From Candidatus Desulfovibrio intestinipullorum (GTDB lineage Bacteria; Desulfobacterota; Desulfovibrionia; Desulfovibrionales; Desulfovibrionaceae), in the NCBI GenBank assembly GCA_019113165.1, contig DXHV01000073.1, positions 62,001-126,000 on the forward strand: 64,000 nt of DNA, written 5' to 3'. The notes beneath the pieces are model-generated. The model was given only the letters and a program-made list of their open reading frames with translations, did not search any database and was not told the origin of the DNA. Both the position numbers and the translations under genes were made by a program. This document shows, piece by piece, positions 18,153 through 27,443 of this stretch. Position 1 is the stretch's first letter; the number at the start of each line of letters is the position of its first letter.

Positions 18153-20384
18153 CTACTTCGATTGAACGTAGATAAAGGACGCCATGATGTTCTTGATCCC
18201 TAGCACAGGGAACTTGATCTGCAGGACATTGTTGTCCTGCACGCCCATGATGAGGCCCTCGCCAAAGATGCTGTGCCGGCATTTTCTGATGCTCCCGGCC
18301 CTGATGGCCGGCAGCACCTCAAGGGCCGGCACGAGCGGGCCGTCCTCCTGATTCTCGTCCCGGGCCTGCTTCCGGACTTCCTTCCCGTCCTGCTCGCCGG
18401 CCTGCGCAGCCTGGCCCTGTGCAGGCATCCTGCGCCAGGCAGGTATGTCAGGGGCACTGTGGCTCGCAGCAGAGGTCTGGATGATCCGGCCCGTAGCGCT
18501 GCCCTTGCAGAGAATGCGGTCGCCTTCCTCCAGTTCGTCCAGAAAGGTGCTGGCCGTGCAGAACGAGTCGCCGCCGTAGCTGGCCGCACTTTCCGAACGC
18601 CTGTACCAGTAGAGCTCGAGATTGTCCCTGGCCCTGGTGCAGGCCACGTACATAAGCCGGCGCTCCTCTTCCATGGTCTCCTGGCGCAGGAGGGCAAAGC
18701 GCGAGGGCAGACGGCCTTCCACAAGGTCCAGGATGAGAACGTGCTTCCATTCCAGGCCCTTGGCGGAATGAATAGTGGAGAGGGTCACAAAGTCCTCGTC
18801 CTGTTCTTCCTGATCCACGCTGTCCAGCAGGAGTTCGGCCACAAAGAGATCCAGCTCCTCGGCTGCGCTTGCCAGGGACGCGATTTCCTGCAGGCCCAGC
18901 CAGCGCACGGACGCGTCTTCAGGGTAGAGCTCCTGCAGATGCGGCTCATAGACGGTCATGACCTCGCGCACCGTGTCGGCAACTGAGCCCTGTTCTCCGG
19001 CAAGCCTGGTCAGCAGATCCAGTTCCTCGAAAAGACGGGGATGGCTTTTCCGGAAGCGGTTCTCTGCCTCGGGCACGTCGATTCCGGCAAAGATCTTTTC
19101 TGCCGTCCTGGGGCCAATCTTGTCGTGCATGAGCGCCACCCGGCTGAAGGCGGCATAGTCCCTGGGATTGATGATGAGGTGCAGATAGGCCAGCAGGTCC
19201 TTGACGTGGGCCGCTTCCTGAATGCGCAGCCCGCCGTATTTCCTGTACCTGATGCCAAGGGCCGTCAACTCGGCCTCGACCTGGTAGGACTGGTAGCCCG
19301 AACGGAACAGGACGGCAATGTCCGAGGGCTCGTTATCCTTGAGCAGCGCCTCCACGCGCCTGGCAACGCACTTGCCCTGCTCCACGTCCGAACCGCAGCA
19401 GATCACCCTGGCAGGGCTGCCGCCCGTGCGGACGGCCTTGAGCACCTTGGCATAGCCTTCGGTGGCAAAGCTCATGACCCGGTTGGCCACCTGCAGCACG
19501 GGCTGCACGGATCGGTAGTTCTCCTCCAGGGCCACGATGCGGGTGTTGGGGAAGCGGTTCGGAAAGTCCAGGATATTGCGGACTGTTGCGCCGCGAAAGG
19601 CATAGATGGACTGGGCTTCGTCGCCCACGGCCATGACCGACCGCTCCTCGGTGAGCTCGCCTGCCATGTACTCTATGAGACGTGCCTGCACGAGATTGGT
19701 GTCCTGGTATTCGTCCACCAGAATATGCTGATATCTGGATCGCACATAGCGCAGGGCTTCGGGATCCTTCTGCAGGACGTCCTCCAGCTCATAGAGCAGA
19801 TCGTCGTAGTCGAGCAGGCCCGCCTTGCGCTTGTAGTCCTGGTAGGCCTCATGGATCCGGCCGAGCTCCTGGGAATAGGGCAGGATCTGGGGCGACTCGT
19901 TCTGCAGGATGTCCTGCAGGGACTGCTCCTTGTTTCTGGCCTTGCTGAAGAGGCCCACTATGGCCTGCGTCTTGGGAAAGCCGCGTATGCCCTTGCCTAT
20001 GCCGCTCTCTTCCCGGCAGCGCTTCACGGCTTCCTGCTGATCCGTGCTGTCCATGACGCTGAAGGGCCGCTCCTCAAGCCAGAAGGGCTTGAATTTGCGC
20101 AATATCCTGTAAGCAAAGGCATGAAAGGTGCCGCCGTAGAGGCCGTTGAGATCGGCTCCCAGCAGATCCGTTGCCCTGTCCAGCATTTCCCGGGCTGCCT
20201 TGCGGGTGAAGGTGAGCAGGAGAATGTTGTGCGGGGCAACGCCGTGCTCCACAAGCCAGGCCAGACGAAAGACAATGGTCCTGGTCTTCCCGGTCCCTGC
20301 GCCGGCTATGACAAGCATGGGGCCGTTGGGGGAGGAAACTACCCTGTACTGGGCAGAATTCAGCAGAGTTTCGTATGCAAGCAT
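18153..20384 (-). CDS. ATP-dependent DNA helicase, UvrD/PcrA type
   Basis: The 743-residue SF1 helicase has Walker A AGAGTGKTRT at 27-36, Walker B DEYQDTN at 224-230, and later motifs including the GLEWKHV and YVACTRA segments. The last 45 or so residues form a Tudor-like tail (ending GIKNIMASF) typical of PcrA/UvrD, which binds RNA polymerase. It unwinds 3' to 5' in mismatch and excision repair and in replication restart. It follows the membrane-protein gene by 39 bp. It could be called uvrD or pcrA; I leave the symbol open. Confidence 0.9.
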   Translation of the reverse strand: MLAYETLLNSAQYRVVSSPNGPMLVIAGAGTGKTRTIVFRLAWLVEHGVAPHNILLLTFTRKAAREMLDRATDLLGADLNGLYGGTFHAFAYRILRKFKPFWLEERPFSVMDSTDQQEAVKRCREESGIGKGIRGFPKTQAIVGLFSKARNKEQSLQDILQNESPQILPYSQELGRIHEAYQDYKRKAGLLDYDDLLYELEDVLQKDPEALRYVRSRYQHILVDEYQDTNLVQARLIEYMAGELTEERSVMAVGDEAQSIYAFRGATVRNILDFPNRFPNTRIVALEENYRSVQPVLQVANRVMSFATEGYAKVLKAVRTGGSPARVICCGSDVEQGKCVARRVEALLKDNEPSDIAVLFRSGYQSYQVEAELTALGIRYRKYGGLRIQEAAHVKDLLAYLHLIINPRDYAAFSRVALMHDKIGPRTAEKIFAGIDVPEAENRFRKSHPRLFEELDLLTRLAGEQGSVADTVREVMTVYEPHLQELYPEDASVRWLGLQEIASLASAAEELDLFVAELLLDSVDQEEQDEDFVTLSTIHSAKGLEWKHVLILDLVEGRLPSRFALLRQETMEEERRLMYVACTRARDNLELYWYRRSESAASYGGDSFCTASTFLDELEEGDRILCKGSATGRIIQTSAASHSAPDIPAWRRMPAQGQAAQAGEQDGKEVRKQARDENQEDGPLVPALEVLPAIRAGSIRKCRHSIFGEGLIMGVQDNNVLQIKFPVLGIKNIMASFIYVQSK

Positions 20385-20423
20385 GCCTTCTCCTGATGTA
20401 CGAAAATTGCAGGGGCAGGCAGC

Positions 20424-20900
20424 CTAGCGGCTGCGCAGCAGGGCGAACCATTCCCTGGACGGTGTGCGGGTCAGGAAGAAGATGGCGGCACAGTCCATGA
20501 GTACGGCCAGGGTGCGGCAGACAAAAAGTCCCTGGGAGTGTTCCAGCAGGTTCAGGGCACTGTAGGCAAGGACACCGATGTTGATGGCGGTCAGGACAAG
20601 GACACCCCACAGAGGCCAGGCAAGACAGCGGCTCAGGGCAAAGGCAAGCAAGCCTTCCAGCAGGGCGGCAACGCCCATGTGCACCAGCACGGTCTGCATG
20701 ATGCCGTTGCCGTTGGCAGCGGCTTCGTTCCAGTGCACGTCGCCAGTGATGATGAGAAACATCAGGGACACGCTGCAGGCTGCGTACAGGAAAATGATGC
20801 CGTAGCGCGCATCTTCCGGCTTTTCCGGCAGAGGCGGCAGCTCCTGTTCCCTGTTCTGCTTTTCCCTGTAGTCGCGTGCTTTCTGGATACTTGTCCTCAT
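20424..20900 (-). CDS. Small membrane protein, four predicted helices
   Basis: The 158-residue protein has a polar, charged N-terminus (about 40 residues, Glu/Arg/Pro-rich) and then four hydrophobic segments at roughly 43-62, 75-98, 100-120 and 125-148. GGAGGAG lies just before ATG 20900. The C-terminus is basic. I recognise no family. It lies 26 bp from the next unknown gene and 39 bp before the helicase gene, so it is probably in the same transcript. Confidence 0.6.
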   Translation of the reverse strand: MRTSIQKARDYREKQNREQELPPLPEKPEDARYGIIFLYAACSVSLMFLIITGDVHWNEAAANGNGIMQTVLVHMGVAALLEGLLAFALSRCLAWPLWGVLVLTAINIGVLAYSALNLLEHSQGLFVCRTLAVLMDCAAIFFLTRTPSREWFALLRSR

Positions 20901-20926
20901 GTCTCCTCCCTGGCCTCGCTGTCCGT

Positions 20927-21430
20927 CTAGTGGCCCTGCTTCCTGATGTCCGCTTCCAGCTGGGTACGAATCTGCTGTCCATGCTCGCTGTTGCACCAGT
21001 TTCTGAAGCTTGTGCGCCACTGATCGAAGTCCATGAACTGCTGCTCCAGGAAGGTTTCGGAGCCCTGCACCCAGATGTTGAAGAGCTGCAGGTCAATCTG
21101 GAAACTGTGCGTGTCAAAATAGGCCGCAAGACTGCCCTGAGGAATGATATTGCCTTCGTACTCGCTGCGAATGAAGTCGCAGACGGCATTGCGCGACACG
21201 TCCAGGGTGGCTTCCCTGCCGTTGAGCTGTTCGGCCATGCGAATGAGGGACCCGTAGTTTTCACGGATGCGCGTCATGGCCTGATCCGGAATGCCGATGT
21301 AGATCCTGGCTTCCTTGCCGGGCTGATCCTCTTCCTCCAGGAGGAAGTAAAAACGGATCCAGTTTTCAAAGATGATGGCCTCCAGCATGCTCTGAATGGC
21401 CTGTTTGAACTGCTCCTGTTCCTGGGGCAT
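20927..21430 (-). CDS. Conserved hypothetical cytosolic protein
   Basis: The 167-residue protein is acidic and rich in Gln, Glu and Phe/Trp, with no signal peptide or membrane segment. It looks mostly helical, with segments such as AIQSMLEAIIFENWIRFYFLL and FLEQQFMDFDQWRTSF. It sits 27 bp after the SpsF-like cytidylyltransferase and 26 bp before the membrane-protein gene. The position suggests a link to the surface-sugar cluster or to the helicase, but nothing in the sequence proves it. Confidence 0.6.
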   Translation of the reverse strand: MPQEQEQFKQAIQSMLEAIIFENWIRFYFLLEEEDQPGKEARIYIGIPDQAMTRIRENYGSLIRMAEQLNGREATLDVSRNAVCDFIRSEYEGNIIPQGSLAAYFDTHSFQIDLQLFNIWVQGSETFLEQQFMDFDQWRTSFRNWCNSEHGQQIRTQLEADIRKQGH

Positions 21431-21457
21431 ATCCTTGTCTCCTTGCAGTCTCTGGGC

Positions 21458-22153
21458 CTACTCGGCCCTGTTGCATGCTGCATTCACTGCAGCAATGATG
21501 GCTTTCGCGTCGTCGTGCACATCCACGGGCAGCTGGGCCAGCCGGCAGAAATCGTCGGCCGTGTCGATGTCCAGCTTCACATCGGGCCTGCGCAGCCACT
21601 CTTCCTCGGGATCAAAGGTGGCAATGTCGAACTGCGCCCTGTTGTCCCAGATGTAGTTGAGGCAGTGCTCACGCTGGGAGGGTTCCGTGGCCCTGCGGCC
21701 CATGTCCTCCAGCAGCTCGCGGCTGAGGATTTCAGCGCCCAGGCCGTCCGGCCAGAGGTTTTCCCTGGGAATGTGGTTGTAGCAGTAGTCGTGGCTGCCG
21801 GCCTCGTAGAAGCGCACAAGCCGGTCTATGGCCTCGCCCCAGATAAAGGGATTGTCGGCACAGACACGGACGATACGGTCGGCGTTCACACTGCGGGCGG
21901 CCACGAGGAAGCGATCCAGCACGTCGATCTCCGATCCTTCCACTACCTCTATGCCCTGCCTGCGCAGATGCGCAGCCAGAACGGCATCCCTGGGCGTCTG
22001 AGGACAGGCCACGACCACCCTGTCCAGGGTCTGCGCACTGCACACCCTCTGCACCACCCAGTCTATGAGCGCTCTCCCTCGCAGACAGAGCAGAGATTTC
22101 ATGGGCAGGCGATTGGAGCCAAGCCTGGCCTGTATGATGGCTACGGTGTTCAC
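21458..22153 (-). CDS. SpsF-like cytidylyltransferase
   Basis: The 231-residue nucleotidyltransferase has the canonical IIQARLGSNRLPMKSL nucleotide-binding loop, CADNPFI and a DIDTADD-type end, as in SpsF and CMP-sugar transferases. It probably activates an acid sugar with CTP in the cytoplasm. It starts with GTG at 22153 preceded by GAGGAG. It follows the fused cytidylyltransferase-PseG gene by 12 bp. Together with the upstream aminotransferase and dehydrogenase it forms a surface-glycan precursor set. The exact sugar is unknown. Confidence 0.8.
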   Translation of the reverse strand: MNTVAIIQARLGSNRLPMKSLLCLRGRALIDWVVQRVCSAQTLDRVVVACPQTPRDAVLAAHLRRQGIEVVEGSEIDVLDRFLVAARSVNADRIVRVCADNPFIWGEAIDRLVRFYEAGSHDYCYNHIPRENLWPDGLGAEILSRELLEDMGRRATEPSQREHCLNYIWDNRAQFDIATFDPEEEWLRRPDVKLDIDTADDFCRLAQLPVDVHDDAKAIIAAVNAACNRAE

Positions 22154-22165
22154 GAATCTTCTCCT

Positions 22166-23866
22166 CTACTGTTCCTGCGCAGGCCCGGTCTCACCTGCAG
22201 CCCTGTCCGTCTCGGAAAGCAGGGCAGCTGCCGGATTTTCCAGAGGCAGCATGTCGCAGATGCGCTTGATAACCTTGGCCTTGTTGTTTGTAAAATCCTG
22301 ACGGCTCATGCGCTCGAAGAAGCGGTTGCGCACCTCGGGCTTGAGCATGGCCCGGAAGGCATGATCAATCTTCCTGTCCGTCACCCTGTCCATAAGCCCC
22401 ATGAAGACAAAGCCGTTCACGGGCCTGGCAAAGGCGTGGCGGGCTTCCCGCTCATGGGTGGCAAAGACCATGCTGGGCACGCGCATGTGGGCAAGCTCGT
22501 AGGTGGTCCGGCCGGCCGAACACAGGCAGAGATCCGCGCCCTCCATCATGCGGCTCATGACATTGGTAGCCCAGGTAAAGCTGACAGAAGGGTTGTCCAA
22601 TTCCCTGAGACGCTGTTCCATCTCGTACCTGTGCACATAGCCCGGACCTGCCACAATACGGATGGCAATGCCGCGCTCGCGGCAGATGGGCTCCACCACG
22701 TTGAGCACGCGCAAGGAGAAGTTGCGCTGATCCGTGCCGCCAAAGGTGATGAGCACGGTTTTGAGATCACTGCGGAAGGTGTTGCGGGTGGCATTGACGA
22801 ACTCGTCACGCAGGCAGAACCAGTCGGGCCCGCACAGGCGGCGCTCCGTGCCCGACGAGGCATCGTAAACCGCATTGATGACCAGATCGGCCAGATCCGA
22901 GCCCTCGCCTTCGTCCTCGAAGTTGACACAGCGGACATCAGCCTTGCGCAGGGCGCCCATGTACTGGGCATCGGTATTGAGAATGTCATTGACGACCAGA
23001 TCAGGGCGCAGACGCAGCACTGTGTCTTCCAGATTTTCTTCGCCCTGCCTTGTGCAGTGGTAGTCCTTCTGGGCAATGCTCTCCACGGCCAGCTCGGATT
23101 CCCGCGTGCAGACAAAGGAAATCTTGTGGTCCACTATTTCGTGGGCCAGCATGAGCGCCCGGTAGATATGGCCCATGCCTATGGCAGGCCAGCCGGCCAC
23201 CACAAAGACAATATGCCGGCGCCTGAGCAGATGCTCGCAAATCCACCAGTCCTGATAGGACTGTATCTCTATAGCCCTGTCATTGAGGAAATAGGGAATG
23301 ACATTGTTCATGCGGGCGGAATAGCCCGAATTGAGCGCCCTGAGCAGGGGTTCGGAGCGCAGGATGATGAGTGCCCGGCTCTCCACCACGACTTCCCGCT
23401 CACCCACATCCTCGTTCAGAAGCTGTTCCAGGTTCTTGCCCTGCACACTCCAGACGCGCTGATGCACGCTCTTGACGGTCACAAGGCTGTCGCACTGCGC
23501 CTGTTCGTACTTGTGCCAGGCATCCTCCACGTCAACCCAGGTGATGAGGGGGCAGGAGGCCCGCAGAATCAGGCAGTGCTCGTAGCGCACGGCCAGTTCG
23601 TTCAGGACCTCCCGCATCTCGGCGACAATGTTCAGGGTGCGAAACTTCAGATCCTTGTTGCGCCTGTACTGGACTCCTGCCCGCTCGCTGATGAGCGAGA
23701 TTTCCTGACTGTCCGTCAGGACATAGATGTCTTCTTTTGGGGCCACTGCCCGGGCAGTGGCAATGCCGCGCTCAATGAGAGTCACTCCGGCCAGCTTCTT
23801 GACGAGCTGATCCGGAATGACCGCATTCTTCTTGATGGCAGGTATGATGATACAGCGCTTGGGCAT
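22166..23866 (-). CDS. Fused cytidylyltransferase-like/PseG-like glycosyl hydrolase protein
   Basis: The 566-residue protein has two domains. Residues 1 to about 217 resemble CMP-acid-sugar synthetases (IIPA start, VYVLTDSQEI and LRASCPL segments), but the usual RGGSK loop is replaced by IKKNAV. Residues about 218-566 match the PseG/UDP-sugar hydrolase (GT-B) fold with GMGHIYR at 230-236, FGGTDQ and the late SAGRTTYELAH segment. PseG removes UDP from an amino sugar in pseudaminic acid synthesis. GGAGCGAG precedes ATG 23866, and the gene is 13 bp from the aminotransferase gene. The N-domain may be inactive or altered in specificity. Confidence 0.78.
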   Translation of the reverse strand: MPKRCIIIPAIKKNAVIPDQLVKKLAGVTLIERGIATARAVAPKEDIYVLTDSQEISLISERAGVQYRRNKDLKFRTLNIVAEMREVLNELAVRYEHCLILRASCPLITWVDVEDAWHKYEQAQCDSLVTVKSVHQRVWSVQGKNLEQLLNEDVGEREVVVESRALIILRSEPLLRALNSGYSARMNNVIPYFLNDRAIEIQSYQDWWICEHLLRRRHIVFVVAGWPAIGMGHIYRALMLAHEIVDHKISFVCTRESELAVESIAQKDYHCTRQGEENLEDTVLRLRPDLVVNDILNTDAQYMGALRKADVRCVNFEDEGEGSDLADLVINAVYDASSGTERRLCGPDWFCLRDEFVNATRNTFRSDLKTVLITFGGTDQRNFSLRVLNVVEPICRERGIAIRIVAGPGYVHRYEMEQRLRELDNPSVSFTWATNVMSRMMEGADLCLCSAGRTTYELAHMRVPSMVFATHEREARHAFARPVNGFVFMGLMDRVTDRKIDHAFRAMLKPEVRNRFFERMSRQDFTNNKAKVIKRICDMLPLENPAAALLSETDRAAGETGPAQEQ

Positions 23867-23879
23867 ACTCGCTCCAATG

Positions 23880-25067
23880 CTAGGCAAGGGACGCCATGAC
23901 TTCTCTGGCCGACGTCAGCATGTAGTCAAAGTCCTCGTCACTCATCCACAGCTGGAAGGGGAAGGAGATCATGGTATCGTAGAACAGATCGCCGTTGGGG
24001 CAGTCGGCCGAGCCAAGTCCCAGCTTCCTATAATAGTCGTAGCGGTTGAGGGGAATGTACTGCACCACGCACTTGATGCCCTTTTCCTCGTACATGGCAC
24101 GCATGAAGGCATCGCGCTTTTCCTGACCCGAGGTCATGCGGGCAACCAGCAGATGATAGTTGTGCCTGCGGCTCTCCTCGCGCAAAAATTCCAGTTCCGG
24201 CCAGTCCGCCATGCCGTCGATGAAGCGCAGGGCCCGCTCCCTCTTGGCATCGTTGATGGCATCAATACGCTCCAGAAGCTTGGTGCCCAGGGCGCATTCC
24301 ACTTCGCCCAGGCTGTAGTTGTTGGGCTGCAGCATCATGTCGCCCAGCATGGGCATATCCACATTGCCCATGGCAGGCTTCCAGTAGTCCTTGCGCTCGA
24401 AACTGTAGGCGCAGTGGCCGTTGTGGCGCACCATGGGCACAATGGACCACAGGGCAGGATCGCGGACATAGAGCATGCCGCCCTCGCCAAGGGTGGTCAG
24501 GTTCTTGTGGGAATGGAAGGAAAAGGTGCCCATGTCGCCGAAGCTGCCGGCCTTCTGTCCGTTGATCTCGGCGCCTATGGCCTGGGCCGCGTCCTCGATG
24601 AGGAGGACGTTGCGCTCGCGGCACAGGTCCACGATTTCCGGCATGTCGGCCACGTAGCCGTACAGATGCACCACGACCACGGCCCTGGTCTGCGGCGTCA
24701 TGGCCTTCTCGATGGTCCTGGCGGTCACCACGTGGGTGTGCAGATCCACATCGCACCAGGCAATCTTCGCGCCCTTCTTGATGTAGGGATAGGCCGAGGC
24801 CGTGAAGGTATGCGAGGGCATGACGACCTCGTCGCCCGGCTTGAAGCAGCACAGCTGGGCAGACAGCTCCAGGGCCGAGGCGCCGTTCATCATGGTGAAG
24901 CAGCTGCCCTGGGGCACATTCTGGTATCTGGCAAAGGCTGCCTCGAATTCCTGCATGTAGTGCCCCTGGGTCAGGGGCTCGGCAGTACGCATGGCTTCTG
25001 CCACGACAGCTATTTCTTCTTCTGTATAACGGATGGAACGTCCGCTGAAATTGATACGAAGATCCAT
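23880..25067 (-). CDS. DegT/DnrJ/EryC1 PLP-dependent sugar aminotransferase
   Basis: The 395-residue enzyme has the DegT fold: the LIEDAAQAIGAE aspartate (Asp159) that contacts the PLP nitrogen, and the Schiff-base lysine Lys188 in SFHSHKNLTTLGEGG. It transfers an amino group to a keto- or aldehyde-sugar. I chose ATG 25067 with GGAG 10 bases upstream. The upstream gene encodes a KdnB-like Fe-alcohol dehydrogenase that could make its carbonyl substrate. It is separated from that gene by two tandem hairpins. It could also serve the PseC/LegC type of step. Confidence 0.85.
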   Translation of the reverse strand: MDLRINFSGRSIRYTEEEIAVVAEAMRTAEPLTQGHYMQEFEAAFARYQNVPQGSCFTMMNGASALELSAQLCCFKPGDEVVMPSHTFTASAYPYIKKGAKIAWCDVDLHTHVVTARTIEKAMTPQTRAVVVVHLYGYVADMPEIVDLCRERNVLLIEDAAQAIGAEINGQKAGSFGDMGTFSFHSHKNLTTLGEGGMLYVRDPALWSIVPMVRHNGHCAYSFERKDYWKPAMGNVDMPMLGDMMLQPNNYSLGEVECALGTKLLERIDAINDAKRERALRFIDGMADWPELEFLREESRRHNYHLLVARMTSGQEKRDAFMRAMYEEKGIKCVVQYIPLNRYDYYRKLGLGSADCPNGDLFYDTMISFPFQLWMSDEDFDYMLTSAREVMASLA

Positions 25068-25142
25068 GGTCTTTGAACTCCACATCACGAAACGCAGCAT
25101 GCCTCAGGGGCGATGCGGCATGAAAACGGCGTGTGCCTGCTT

Positions 25143-25180
25143 GTTTTTCTGTTTTTTCCTGCCGGAAAAAACAGAAAAAC
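25143..25180 (-). terminator. Perfect 17-bp AT-rich hairpin before the DegT gene
   Basis: GTTTTTCTGTTTTTTCC (25143-25159) and its exact complement (25164-25180) flank a 4-base TGCC loop. It lies between two minus-strand genes, just after a GC-rich hairpin, and could be a terminator or attenuator. Confidence 0.55.
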
Positions 25181-25186
25181 TTGCCA

Positions 25187-25220
25187 CCGGCACAGGATTC
25201 TCGCAAAAAGCCTGTGCCGG
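25187..25220 (-). terminator. GC-rich hairpin followed by T tracts (minus strand)
   Basis: CCGGCACAGG (25187-25196) pairs with CCTGTGCCGG (25211-25220) over a 14-base loop. Read on the minus strand it is followed seven bases later by TTTTTCTGTTTTTT, the shape of an intrinsic terminator or attenuator downstream of the Fe-dehydrogenase gene. Confidence 0.55.
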
Positions 25221-25248
25221 GAAGCAAGATATGATTTCCTGGTCCAGA

Positions 25249-26337
25249 TTACATGCGCTTGAAGCGGGCAGTGACATTCTCAAGCGTCAGGATGGAACGG
25301 AAATCCGGGCCCAAGGCATTGGTGAGCGGCTTTTCGTGCACAATGCTTGCGCCGTAGAGCTGCTCGTACTGCGCATCCGTCAGATTCTGGCAGATGCCCT
25401 TTTCAAGCTGCACGCCCTGCTTTTCCATCATCTCCATCATTTCCGCGTACTGTTTGGGGTAGATGTCTTCCAGCACGGACAGGGCATAGCAGTTGGCTAT
25501 GCCGTGGTGCATGTGCAGCACCATGGAGAGACCGGCACTCAGGGGATGGACAACGCCCACAAAGCCTGCGGCAAGGCCCCCCAGGTAGGAGGCAATCATG
25601 AGCTTTTCCCTGTTTTCGGGCGCCATCATGTCCTCGGAGAGGAAGACCTGTCTGGACAGGTCGATGGCCTTTTCGGCCAGGGCATCCACGACCACGTTGC
25701 GGTAGGAGCCGGACAGGCTCTCGAAGCAGTGCATGTAGGTGTCAATGCCCGTGTAGAAGAACTGTTCCCTGGGCACGGTAACCAGCAGGTCGGGATCCAG
25801 GACCAGCTGATCGAACATGGTGAAGTCGCTGTTCATGCCCAGCTTGAGATTCTTGACCTCGTTGCACAGCACGCCCGTGCGTGAGGATTCGGAGCCGGTC
25901 CCGGACAGAGTCGGGCAGCCGATCTTGTAGGGAGCGGGATTTTTGACCAGCTCCCAGCCCTGATAGTCTTCGGCCTTGCCCGGATTGGTGAGCAGATTGC
26001 CGACGCACTTGCAGGTATCCATGGTGGCGCCGCCACCAAAGGCCAGCAGGACAGAGGCTGTGCGGCCGTCGAGCTCCTTGCGGACCTGGTCCGTGTACAT
26101 GTCTATGCCGTCTGTGGTGGGCTCTTCCGTTGTGTCCACGAAGACGACGATATCATCCCCGGCAATGGGCAGACGATCGGGCAGATCGTTGTGTTTGAAG
26201 AAGTGATCAAAGAACCATACTGCAGGTTCGCTATTTCCCCTGTGCGGGGCAATGACGCCCTCGAGCTGGGAAATGGATCCTTGGCCAATCATGACATGGC
26301 CAACATTCTTGGCATTCCGGTATGAAGTCTCTGCCAT
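25249..26337 (-). CDS. Iron-containing alcohol dehydrogenase, KdnB-like
   Basis: The 362-residue group III alcohol dehydrogenase has the NAD-binding FGGGATMDTCK loop and the metal-ligand region with DTYMHCFES and HPLSAGLSMVLHMHHGIANC. The overall pattern resembles KdnB, which oxidises the C8 hydroxyl of Kdo to an aldehyde, and not fermentative AdhE- or YqhD-type enzymes. A DegT aminotransferase gene follows, as expected if the aldehyde is aminated (as in 8-amino-Kdo synthesis in Shewanella). GGAG precedes the ATG. The family is firm; the KdnB-type role is inference from resemblance and context. Confidence 0.72.
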   Translation of the reverse strand: MAETSYRNAKNVGHVMIGQGSISQLEGVIAPHRGNSEPAVWFFDHFFKHNDLPDRLPIAGDDIVVFVDTTEEPTTDGIDMYTDQVRKELDGRTASVLLAFGGGATMDTCKCVGNLLTNPGKAEDYQGWELVKNPAPYKIGCPTLSGTGSESSRTGVLCNEVKNLKLGMNSDFTMFDQLVLDPDLLVTVPREQFFYTGIDTYMHCFESLSGSYRNVVVDALAEKAIDLSRQVFLSEDMMAPENREKLMIASYLGGLAAGFVGVVHPLSAGLSMVLHMHHGIANCYALSVLEDIYPKQYAEMMEMMEKQGVQLEKGICQNLTDAQYEQLYGASIVHEKPLTNALGPDFRSILTLENVTARFKRM

Positions 26338-26526
26338 TCATGTTCTCCAGAGAGACCTATAAGTCCTGCCTTCCTGCACAGTACAGGGCTTCAAGGCTTG
26401 CTTACGGGTAAAGGCTGAATGAAAAAAACGGCGCTGGAATCAGCTCGGACAAGACGCCTTCTGAACGAGGCGCCTTCAGGAAAGAAGGCTTTCGGGGGCC
26501 TGTTCCAGGAAATGGGGCTCAGGGGC

Positions 26527-27396
26527 CTACAGTCCGAGGCGCTGGCGCCAGGACTGCATGGTGTTCTGCAGGAGCATGGCTATGGTCATGGGGCCGACAC
26601 CACCAGGCACAGGGGTAATGGCCCGCACCTTGCCGCAGACAGTATCATAGTCCACGTCTCCGCACAGGCCCTGCTCTGTCCTGTTGATGCCCACGTCAAT
26701 GACGACGGCGCCTTCCTTGACCATGTCGGCCGTGATGAATCTGGGCCGGCCAATGGCGGCAAAGAGGAAGTCCGCCTCGCGGCAGACCGAGGCCAGGTCG
26801 GCCGTGCGAGAGTGACAGACCGTGACTGTGGCATTGCCGAACTTGCCCGGCCGCATGAGCAGGGAGGCAAGCGGCTTGCCCACAATGTTGGATCGGCCCA
26901 CGACAACGGCCTTCCTGCCTTCGGTGGGCAAATCGTAGCGACGCAAAAGCTCGATGACACCGGCAGGCGTACAGGACACGAAGCCGGGCAGCCCCAGCAC
27001 GAGCCGGCCCACGCTCACAGGGTGAAAGCCGTCCACGTCCTTGTCGGGATCGATGGCCAGAAGGCACTTGTTGGCATCCAGCCCCTCGGGCAGGGGCAGC
27101 TGGAGGAGGATGCCGTCCACCTCAGGATTGCTGTTCAGGCTGGCAATGAGCTCAAGCAGCTCCGTCTGGGAGACGGTTGCAGGCAGACGATAGGCAAGGG
27201 AGCGTATGCCCGCCTGTTCACAGGCCCGTTCCTTGTTGCGCACATAGACCTGGGAGGCAGGATCCTCGCCCACCAGAATGACGGCCAGTCCCGGAGCCCG
27301 CAGGCCCCTGGCGACGGCTTCCCGAATTTCACTGCTGATTTCTCCGCGCACATCCGCGGCTGTCTTCTTACCATCTAATATAAGCACGTGGGACAC
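26527..27396 (-). CDS. folD: Methylenetetrahydrofolate dehydrogenase/cyclohydrolase
   Basis: The 289-residue FolD interconverts methylene-, methenyl- and 10-formyl-tetrahydrofolate with NADP, supplying the formyl donor used by PurN and the AICAR transformylase. It shows the GKKTAADVR start, the catalytic lysine in [18 protein letters not shown], the PCTPAGV-like [11 protein letters not shown] and the [11 protein letters not shown]ossmann loop. The first codon is GTG. 27396 is given; GTG 27387 is an equally good alternative since GAGG is 11 bases upstream of it. Confidence 0.93.
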   Translation of the reverse strand: MSHVLILDGKKTAADVRGEISSEIREAVARGLRAPGLAVILVGEDPASQVYVRNKERACEQAGIRSLAYRLPATVSQTELLELIASLNSNPEVDGILLQLPLPEGLDANKCLLAIDPDKDVDGFHPVSVGRLVLGLPGFVSCTPAGVIELLRRYDLPTEGRKAVVVGRSNIVGKPLASLLMRPGKFGNATVTVCHSRTADLASVCREADFLFAAIGRPRFITADMVKEGAVVIDVGINRTEQGLCGDVDYDTVCGKVRAITPVPGGVGPMTIAMLLQNTMQSWRQRLGL

Positions 27397-27443
27397 ATCC
27401 TCAAGAACCCTGTGGCTGCCGTGCCGAAAAGGTTCTTTGTTTG

